Assembly (NCBI RefSeq): GCF_037392515.1
Contig: NC_090285.1
Coordinates: 6,699,501-6,763,500, forward strand
Length of the DNA: 64,000 nt
DNA from: Haliotis asinina
Lineage: Eukaryota > Mollusca > Gastropoda > Lepetellida > Haliotidae
Direction of reading: 5' to 3'
A model generated the notes under the pieces. The model saw only the letters and a list, made by a program, of their open reading frames with translations, ran no database searches and was not told the DNA's origin. Of the stretch, positions 57,101 to 64,000 are shown one piece after another. A program made the translations under genes and the position numbers. Positions within the stretch are counted from its first letter, which is position 1, and each line of letters starts with the position of its first letter.

Positions 57101-60046
57101 AACCCAGATCTTCAGCTAGACAAGCAAACCTCAACCATTAGACTACCACTTCCAGATCTTGTAACTCAATATGTAGTCTCTTACGAACTAATTAGGTTGC
57201 TGGGGATCAATTTTAATCCTGAATACCAATGGGGTTTACAAATGTGAAACCAATTTGCTTTGAGATATGGTGAGACTGGCTGGGAATTGGCATTGATTCT
57301 ACATGTAACTACTGACTACACAGCACCTGTTGGGTGAGTGTTGAGGCTGTTGTATACTGATGGGAAAGTTGGGGTTCATGCTCGTCGGCGTGATGTGGCC
57401 ACCACTGCTGTTGCGTCCCGGGAACTGACTGTTACCAATACTTCGTTGGGGCAGGCCTGGAATCAAGAAACACAGCTTTCTACTGTTCCATCTCCCAATC
57501 ATTAACCTTGTTGGTCAAAGTTTACCTTTAGCTGGCAAAATATTGTCACTATGTTTAAAACCTTTACATGAATGTAACAAACAGAAAGGCAAGATTCAAG
57601 AAAAGTACTTTAAGAGGAATACATGTCAGATGGTAGCTATAACATCTGATGACTCACCCTGGCTGTAGAAGTTGTTTCCAAACCCAGACAGTTGAGACGG
57701 GGATTGAGATGTCATCTGTCACAGAGAGACATCGATACCAGAAACACAGTCTATCAATCATTTCCAACACAGATAATGAAGATCTTGTTCTACCTTTCAG
57801 TTATTACAGAGAAGCCATCTGTTGGAGAATACTGTGCCATAATGAACCAAAAGATAATGATGCATCGATATGACAATTCCAAGATCTCATCTGAAATTGT
57901 TCACTCAGGTTTGTGCCATACATTGAGTTGATCAGATAAAAAGAAACAACAAATTCTTTGCATCTGCTTACTCAACACCTTTAATAGCTAAGAATTTTGT
58001 GACTAGTTCAGTTGTTCAATATATCTAACATGCACAATTTCCTCTTCAATAATCAAACATAAGTACTCTCATCACTCTAAATGGAAAACAACCAGATTTC
58101 TTTTCTTTCATCATTGGTCAAAATTCCAGTGATTTCCTGGGCGGTAAAGGCAAAAATATTTCACTTGTCTGTCATTTGCCTAAGTGTTTTGGGGATGAAT
58201 GACTAAAGGTGAGTTATGTCTCTAAAAAATTAGGCGTTCCCAAAGGGCACTGAGAATATTTTTTATTGATGCCATTTCAATATTTACCCTTGGCTTGCTT
58301 CTTGCTTTGATGACAGCATATATGTAAATATCTAAATCTAGACTAGACAATTCAGATATTAATTTCATGAGCAACTATCCATGGGTGACATCAGCCATCA
58401 CTCAGTCTGATTATCCAATCCCTAAAGTTAAATCTTCCAGCCACTATTGGTTCCTCAGGAATTTTCTAACATGTAATCGCCATGGGAACACAAAAATGAG
58501 GAGTAAATGTTGTTACTGACCCGCACCTCCTTGTCTGGTCGAAACACAGACTGATTGAAGTACAAGCTGGGATCATCCTCGTCTGTCTCGAACATGCCCT
58601 GCACAAAAAAACACAAACTTGTTTACTTTATAATGTTTACTTGCCCATATGGCCAAGTCAAGAAAAGATCATAAGGATATCCTGAAACATTTTACAGATC
58701 CATTCATCAAAGCAGACTCAAGGCTACGACTGTGTAACCATGGTAACTAAAACTATCTAATGCTTTTGTTGCAGTTTAATGTCACGCTCAGCCATATTCC
58801 AAAATGATGACAACATGTTCATGTTTGAGTCAGAACAAGAACGTCCTGTGAACGCATTAATCAATGATGCATCAGGTTATGATGACATATCAACCAAGTC
58901 ACTGAACAACCACTGCTAAGGACTTAAGCCTGAGCCAGGACATGCATATTACTCAGATTTCCAATGTGATACTGCTTGATGAGATTCTTACTCTTTCCAG
59001 CATTTGCGAGTTTCGTTTCACGCCACTCTCAGCAACATTCCAGCTGTATACTGGCCAGACAATTTAGTGATCAACAGCATGGGCTTTGATCTATGCAGTT
59101 GGGAACTGATGTCAACCAAGTCAGTGAGCCTGACCACCCAATCCTGTTAATCACCTCTCACAACGAGCATGGGTTTGTGAAAGCCAGTATATTCTGACCT
59201 GGCCCTTCATGGGTCCACTAACTTGGGGGAACCAACTGCAAACCTTATGCATATAAACTGTGCTAGGATCTAGCAGCAATGTTCTACGTATAAATATTGT
59301 GCATGTGAACATCTGTGTTCTGTTAAGAATTCCCGTATTTTCAACATGTTTAATTATTTTTTGAACTCAAAACAAAAATCTTTTCAACGTTTCGAATTTG
59401 TTTTACAATACATCAGTTCATGTGTAAACAGCACCTTTGGAAAATTTCCCAACAGTATGGGATATTTTGTGAAATCTAGTGAGTCTTAATTTATGATGAG
59501 CTGTTTATTTGATCATGATTTACAACTACCATAGAGTTCTGGGGACCTACAGCCTGTTCAGCTCCACCTGAGCAACTCTATATGCATGGCCTGGGAGGTC
59601 AAAAGGCACGAACAGCAGGTCAAGTTAACTTCATTCACTAGGGGAGCAGAGAATTCCATTGATGATGTGTTTGCACGAAACATGCATACATCGGAAACTT
59701 TAAACCATCTTTAGCTTCTGTGAATGCATGAGTATTCACTTGACCAGGTCAAGCTGAACAAGCTGTATTTCAACATAGAATCACCTTGTGGACCAGTGGG
59801 CCAGGACAGACAGACAGACAGACATACTGTTTAGACTGCAACTGGGATTGTGCCTGGTGAGATACTTTTCAGCATTATATACTCTGGATTTTTGTGTAAC
59901 ACTGACGAATTCAATACTCGGTTCTAGGTGGGCTTCTACTCACATGCTTTCTTGTTTGGGATTTTGCTTGTGGCATGCCAATCATGCCGAAGTTCCTGCG
60001 TGGACCTGGGGATGGATCTGTAACATTCTTCTTGTTCATGTTGAAT
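42135..60046 (-). CDS. CNOT2: CNOT2 homolog, CCR4-NOT complex subunit 2, 15 coding exons, about 493 aa
   Basis: Exons in transcript order: 60046-59944 (ATG at 60039), 58598-58527, 57715-57658, 57456-57327, 56783-56682, 55444-55386, 55044-54943, 51708-51625, 51110-51034, 49847-49754, 48066-47910, 44024-43963, 43550-43501, 43127-43027, 42372-42135. Phases agree at every junction, total 1482 bp. The Ser/Asn/Pro-rich first half keeps short CNOT2 motifs: FETDEDDPSLYFNQS, GLPQRS, LDLSEFPSL, EEFPALPGSS, KRGIQTHPDG. The NOT-box domain (about 300-485) is very close to vertebrate CNOT2: PPGMVTDQFGIVGLLTFIR, DLTTLGLNLNSPENLY, CRPQDIDFHVPAEYLTNI, IKLNRYGEDLLFF, EWRYHKEERVWMTRAPGM, TYERGTYYFFD, WRKVAKEFHLEYDKLEERP. 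CNOT2 binds CNOT3 and CNOT1 and stabilises the deadenylase that shortens mRNA poly(A) tails. The ATG exon starts with an acceptor, so an upstream exon exists. The exon 2 donor may be at 58527 or 58521. Confidence 0.96.
42655..42772 (-). mobile_element. SINE-like repeat, type B, diverged
   Basis: On the minus strand a worn head with TTGGTTTGATTCCTCACATG (B-box-like) is followed by a shortened body ending in AATACCAAACTCACTCAC. It lies in the last CNOT2 intron. Confidence 0.5.
44330..45125. repeat. decayed tandem repeat rich in CAAACAATGT
   Basis: Loose units of about 30-35 bp such as GATCAAACAATGTAAACAT with TGTCATC and ACCTACA fill 44.33-44.70 kb. They grade into units such as CAGACAATGTCAAAC up to 45.1 kb. 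Copies vary in length, so this is an old array in the CNOT2 intron between 47910 and 44024. Confidence 0.7.
45126..47909. other. CNOT2 intron, remaining part
   Basis: No gene is recognised. Frames at 45133-45480, 46425-46694 and 46966-47178 lack motifs. A TTATGGATAACAACTTC piece at about 45988 matches one arm of the small hairpin at 49087-49203. Confidence 0.4.
48374..48461. repeat. (GT)n microsatellite with G-runs
   Basis: An interrupted GT run with GGGGGTGGG insertions ends in a run of about ten G. Alternating purine-pyrimidine sequence plus G-runs could form Z-DNA or G-quadruplex. The matching frames on both strands are artefacts of the repeat. Confidence 0.85.
49087..49203. mobile_element. 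nested 117-bp hairpin element
   Basis: ATTCTTTATGGATAACAACT (then TCTT) at 49087 is inverted at 49180-49203 as AAGAAGTTGTTATCC then ACAAAGAAT, giving 24-bp arms with one mismatch. It lies inside the TTAA-flanked element, so it inserted later or was carried by it. One arm alone recurs near 45988. Confidence 0.65.
49930..50620. repeat. minisatellite, about 36-37 bp unit, good then decayed copies
   Basis: ATCTCATCTGGATCAGACAT followed by TGCACTACTTCCCGTGAT repeats closely from 49930 to 50175. Worse copies based on TCCCATCTGAACCTGACC and TCACTCTTGTTCCCT continue to about 50620. It fills part of the CNOT2 intron between 51034 and 49847. Confidence 0.8.
51386..51612 (-). mobile_element. SINE-like repeat, type A
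   Basis: A diverged copy reading on the minus strand from ATGTGAAGGTCAAGG through TTGTTGATCTCTGGTTTGTC to TGCTGAGTGCGGCATTAAAC. It ends about 13 bp from the donor of the CNOT2 exon 51708-51625. Confidence 0.65.
51708..53809 (-). repeat. 61-62-bp minisatellite, about 34 copies, containing the CNOT2 splice acceptor
   Basis: The unit on the gene strand starts GGTTTCCAGTGTGTATACAA, continues through AAGCCCGCGGTGACTAAAGA and ends GGGTATTTGTTTGCCTACAG plus TAG. The array spans 2102 bp and fills two thirds of the intron between exons 54943 and 51708. Copies are highly uniform; variants are GCAG/GCGGG (the source of 61- versus 62-bp units), TTTAG/TTCAG, AAATAC/AAGTAC and GTAT/GAAA. The exon-proximal unit ends TTTGTTTGCCTACAGTAG and is the actual 3' splice site of the exon at 51708. 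Open frames that run across two or three units are artefacts. Confidence 0.95.
53810..54942. other. rest of the CNOT2 intron beside the minisatellite
   Basis: AT-rich intron with no recognised repeat or gene. Confidence 0.4.
55445..56681. other. CNOT2 intron, nothing recognised
   Basis: AT-rich, with a short AT microsatellite-like stretch (ATATATATGGTAATA) near 56215-56260. No repeat family or gene is identified. Confidence 0.4.
56990..57155 (-). mobile_element. tRNA-derived SINE-like repeat, type B
   Basis: On the minus strand GTGGTAGTCTAATGGTTGAG (A box) and TCTGGGTTTGATTCCCCACA (B box) are well kept. The body passes through GATATTGCTGAAATATTGCT to AAAACTATATTCACAAACTC. This is the clearest tRNA head among type B copies. 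It lies in the CNOT2 intron between 57327 and 56783. Confidence 0.75.
57716..58520. other. CNOT2 intron, nothing recognised
   Basis: No repeat family is identified. The frames at 57649-57873 and 57692-57931 overlap a CNOT2 exon on the other strand and are shadows. Confidence 0.4.
59005..59217 (-). mobile_element. SINE-like repeat, type A
   Basis: On the minus strand it runs from GGACCCATGAAGGGCCAGGT to TGTTGATCACTAAATTGTCT and GGAATGTTGCTGAGAGTGGC. A weaker, partial relative may lie just before it at about 58770-58950. It sits in the first coding intron of CNOT2. Confidence 0.7.
59805..59825. repeat. (GACA)n microsatellite
   Basis: About five units of GACA in a row in the first coding intron of CNOT2. 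Confidence 0.8.
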
Positions 60047-60084
60047 CTGTAAAAATAATAGTCACAAATGATTTCTAACATTCA

Positions 60085-60480
60085 CCCTACTATAATCTAC
60101 ATGACATCTGAGATATCCTAACATGAGACACCCTACCATGTATAACATCTGTGAGACACTGTAACATGTAAAACACATTGACATAACACCCTAACATGTA
60201 TGACATGTTAGACACTCTAACATGTATGAAGTCTGTGAAACACCCTAGTATGTATGATATCCATGAGGCACTCTGGCATGCAAGACATGTGAGACACCCT
60301 AGTGTGTATAACATCTGTGAGACACCCTCACATGTATGACATCTGAGACAACCTAGCATGTATAATATTGATAGGACCCCTAGCATGTATGACACTGATG
60401 TCACCCTGAAATATGAGCCCATGACATGTGTGACAATGATATAACATTGACATGACACCCTAGCATGTATGCCAATGACA
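60085..60480. repeat. minisatellite, about 30-bp unit
   Basis: Units like ACATGTATGACATCTGTGAG with ACACCCTA repeat about 13 times with drift. The array begins some 40 bp upstream of the first recognised CNOT2 exon. The minus-strand frame 60090-60458 is an artefact of the repeat. Confidence 0.8.
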
Positions 60481-61486
60481 TTACATCATGGCAATCATGC
60501 ATATATGACACACAAAAATGTAGTCACCACATCTACATGAAACATACCTAGCTATACTGTAGCTCCTGAGTAAGTTGAGGACATTATCATACTATAAAAC
60601 ATCAGCTTGACCCGCAGAATTATACTGACCGACATCATAGTAGACACAATTATACAAGCAGGATTTAATTCTAAGAGTAGTCATAACCGACATTGCTTAG
60701 GGTCAGGGAAGGGCATGTGCCACATACTGCAATGTTAAAAAACTCAACAGAAACTCAACTCTTGTTGAAACTAATAAAAGCCATGATAATGAGGTGTCTG
60801 AAAACTATCACTTGTTTCCATGTTAAACTGTTGTAAAACAACAACAGTGACCATTTTAACATGAAAGAACAGAACACACAAATTATATATGCCAAAATAA
60901 CTTGCAATGCCATTCTCAGCTATTACAAATATATCAGATGAATATTTATTAACAAAGTACCAAAGAGTGTCTCCAATAACCTTGCGTTCAACATCACAAA
61001 ATTTGCACAAAGCAATCCCTATGATACAAGACAGACAAACACAGACATAAACCTGGACGAATCAGCCAAAATAAGTTAGCTGGGGTTCAATGACCTGCAG
61101 GTTAAACCATCAGTCTAAGTTGAACACAGTGAATATTTAATGGCATCCATGCTTCAAGAAAATCAATACTTAAGCCTGCTATGGCAAGTGTCCATCAACC
61201 ATACCTAACAGCTTGGTAAATGACAGTATAGAGTGAGTCAATTCTATAACTTGTGATGCCGCCACGATAATCACCCAAACACTACAGGGTACTACAGAAC
61301 TAGAAGTGGTTTAGTAGTCAAAGTATTTCTGTCCCCATTTCACTCCAAATCCTTTCTTCACCCAATATCATTCAAAAGTGTCTGTAGAAATGTCCAATAA
61401 CAACCATCCATCAAGGTTGCCAGTACAAGGTTACATTATGACAGTGGCTAGTAATTAGCCTCACCATAAACATTATCACCATAGCA
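60481..61486. other. upstream CNOT2 sequence, no exon recognised
   Basis: The missing 5' exon of CNOT2 should lie beyond 60046, but no convincing exon is seen in these 1 kb. AT-rich, no repeat family identified. Confidence 0.35.
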
Positions 61487-62470
61487 AACTACAGCCAGCA
61501 ACTAGTAACACCATGGCTAGGGCCACCAACTAGTAACACCATGGCTAGAGCTAACAACTAGTAACAAAAAGACTAGAGCCAGCCACTAGTAACACCTGGT
61601 AACACAATGGCTAAAGCCAACAACTAGTAACAGAGAGACTAGAGCCAGCAATTAGAAGCTCCATGATGTCTAGAGCCAGCAGATAATAACACCGTGGCTA
61701 GACCCACCAACTAGTAACACCATGGCTAGAGCCAACAACTAGTAACACCACAACTACAGTCAGCAAAGAGTAACACCATGACTAGAACCAACAACTAGCA
61801 ACACCATGACTAGAACCAGCAACTAGTAACACCATGACTAGAACCAGCAACTAGTAACACCATGACTAGAGCCAGCAACTAGTAACACCATGACTAGAAA
61901 CAGCAACTAGTGACACCATCACTAGAACCAACAATTGGTAACACCATGACCATAGCCAACAACTAGTAACCTCATGACTAGAGCCAGCAACTAGTAACAC
62001 CACAACTACAGTCAGCAAAGAGTAACACCATGACTAGAACCAACAACTAGCAACACCATGACTAGAACCAGCAACTAGTAACACCATGACTAGAACCAGC
62101 AACTAGTAACACCATGACTAGAACCAGCAACTAGAAACACCATGACTAGAGCCAGCAACTAGTAACACCATGACTAGAAACAGCAACTAGTGACACCATC
62201 ACTAGAACCAACAATTGGTAACACCATGACCATAGCCAACAACTAGTAATCTCATGACTAGAGCCAGCAACTAGTAACCTCATGACTAGAGCCAGCAACT
62301 AGTAACCTCATGACTAGAGCCAGCAACTAGTAACCTCATGACTAGTGCCAACAACTAGTAACCATATGACTAGAGGCAACAACTAGTAATCTCATGACTA
62401 GAGCCAACAACTAGTAACCTCATGACTAGAGCCAGCAACTAGTAACCTCATGAATAGAGCTAACATCATG
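61487..62470. repeat. 28-bp minisatellite, about 35 copies, with a 9-unit higher-order repeat
   Basis: The unit is AACACCATGACTAGAACC followed by AGCAACTAGT. Variants include ACCTCATG, GAGCC and CAACAACTAG. The order of variants from about 61746 recurs 252 bp (nine units) later at about 61998: the rare block CACCACAACTACAGTCAGCA appears in both, followed by the same series of variants with one extra unit in the second. This shows block duplication within the array. Confidence 0.9.
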
Positions 62471-62869
62471 TGACAAGTAACACCCTGACAAGAATCAGCA
62501 CAATGTAACATTGGGACAACATCTGACAGCACGTAATGACATGGCTACAGCCAGCAGTCATCACAACCCTGCCCACAAGACAGTGACACTTGTCTGTATG
62601 GTAATCATGCCACCAACATAACTGCACTTAGTTAGTTTTCCTACACATTATTGAGACAATCTTTATTTCCTAATTATAATTTTGACAATATAATTTAAAA
62701 TAGGTGCAGCATTATGTAGTAATGCACTCAGTATGGGATGAAACTCTTGTAGGCTAAAGAGTGAACATGACTGCATAAAGAGTTATCTCCCCTTGAGTAG
62801 CAGATGGCTTCATGTGATGACATGACCTATTTGACAGCAGAAGAGTAAAGAAAGCTGTTTCTACAAGAT

Positions 62870-63770
62870 CTTAAAGGGATGAGCCTGATGCAAAAAAAAG
62901 TGTTAGTTGGTAGACGTGACATTCCTCTGTCAACAATATGCAGAACTTTGATGAATATTCAGTCAAGAGTTGGTACTGAGCACAAGACTAGGGCAGGTAC
63001 ACCAAGGAAGTTCAATACTACGGATTGTTAGTGACTTCACATTGTGAGTTGTGGAAAATTGAAAAGCGTTGAGAATATCAGAAATGAGATTATAAACAGA
63101 GGAAATCCTCAGGAATGTAATGAAACCCTGAAACAAGAATTAAAAAGTCTTCACTGGGAGATTCCCACAGGAATTCCCTCACCATTGATGAAAGATGTAC
63201 AAAGAGAAACATGTTACACAGGTAGAGGGCTCACGAAATTCAAGATGAAGATAACCTTTTCTTTCCTGGTGGAAGTACTATCTGATTTTTTCTGGACAAA
63301 AGATACTGTGAAACCTATCTTCCAATTGCCAAAGCATAGCTTAAAATTTCACATGGGGTGGGATACCACCACATGGAGTGAAGTACTTGTGTATTTTCAC
63401 TGGAAATTTACCAAAGGAGCAATATGTTGACATCTTAAATGACCTCCATCTTCCAACGGCCCAAACACTGTATGAAGACAATGGGATTTTCCTGCAGTTA
63501 CAACCCAAAAAACAGTGGTTGCTGGATAAAAATTTACAAGTTTTAGACTGGCCTAGCTACAGTCCAGATCTTAACACTATTGAGAATGTGTGGAGACTAA
63601 TGAAGGAGAATAAACCAAAAAGGACTCAAAAACACTGAAGAATGACATGGTTGAATATTGGGATACGCTGTCACAATGTTTCCTACAAACTTTGATTAGT
63701 TGTGTACCTAGGCACATCACAGGACGTTTCACTAAATCCTTAAAAGACACTTTGTAAGAGAATCATATTT
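62870..63770 (+). pseudogene. broken Tc1/mariner-like transposon
   Basis: The region reads as a decayed transposase. Near 62925-63020 there is a helix-turn-helix-like part ending GTEHKTRAGTPRKFNTT. The 3' half (63450-63620) keeps YEDNG...LDWPSYSPDLNTIENVWRLMKE. The spacing between the Asp of EDNG and the Glu of TIENVW is 34 residues, as in DD34E Tc1-like enzymes. The frame shifts at least twice between 63040 and 63470, stops interrupt it, and the first catalytic Asp is not evident, so it is inactive. Terminal inverted repeats were not found, so the limits are approximate. Confidence 0.8.
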
Positions 63771-64000
63771 CAACATACTCATTTAAGGAAAACTTGTATA
63801 CTTTATATACATGCATTTGACTTTCTCAATAAATTCTGGGAATGTACGATTTTACTGATATATTGAATCGAGATAGTGGGGTCAAAAGCCACTTCAAATG
63901 GTGTCCCAGTTACACCTTCGCATGTCAGTTTGATGTCAGATGCCAGCCCAAAGTGACATAAGGGAATTATTGCTCACTGTGGTGTAAAAGGTCTGAAACA
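63771..64000. other. window end, nothing recognised
   Basis: No gene or repeat is identified in the last 230 bp. Confidence 0.3.

Noticed and set aside
60090-60458. A Cys/Ser/Leu-rich 122-codon minus-strand frame as a secreted protein
   Set aside because: It is the 30-bp minisatellite read through several units.

Overview
The window is animal nuclear DNA, most likely from a gastropod mollusc and probably an abalone. That call rests on my memory of gastropod SINE-like repeats ending in (TCAC)n and on the fit of the host genes to bilaterian proteins; no search was run. Three host genes can be rebuilt exon by exon with consistent splice phases: SEC63 (+, 18 coding exons, 16072-36384, about 777 aa), CNOT2 (-, 15 coding exons, 42135-60046, about 493 aa), and an unnamed conserved eukaryotic protein (-, 5 coding exons, 8352-14637, 275 aa).

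Layout. 1-1215: a worn 3' part of a DIRS-like retroelement. 1.8-7.7 kb: intergenic DNA packed with a SINE, a possible LTR fossil and two or three MITE-like elements. 8.3-15.9 kb: the unnamed gene, whose introns carry several SINEs and a decayed minisatellite. About 15.8-16.07 kb: a short divergent promoter region shared with SEC63. 16.07-36.8 kb: SEC63, whose 11-kb first intron holds a well-preserved 6.5-kb DIRS-like element (about 20424-26950) with inverted terminal repeats and an internal complementary region. 36.8-42.1 kb: DNA between the convergent SEC63 and CNOT2 3' ends, with a foldback element and a 41-bp minisatellite. 42.1-60.05 kb: CNOT2, whose introns hold at least three minisatellites, a 1.3-kb TTAA-flanked DNA element and several SINEs. 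60.05-62.5 kb: two more minisatellites upstream of the first recognised CNOT2 exon. 62.87-63.77 kb: a broken Tc1/mariner-like transposon.

The host genes are housekeeping in character. SEC63 acts in ER translocation and CNOT2 in the CCR4-NOT deadenylase; the third protein has no function I can assign. The most striking observation is a 34-copy, 61-62-bp minisatellite in a CNOT2 intron. Its exon-proximal unit supplies the 3' splice site of the next exon, so every unit carries a copy of that acceptor. The second is the architecture of the DIRS-like element, whose internal complementary region is the complement of its two ends joined together.
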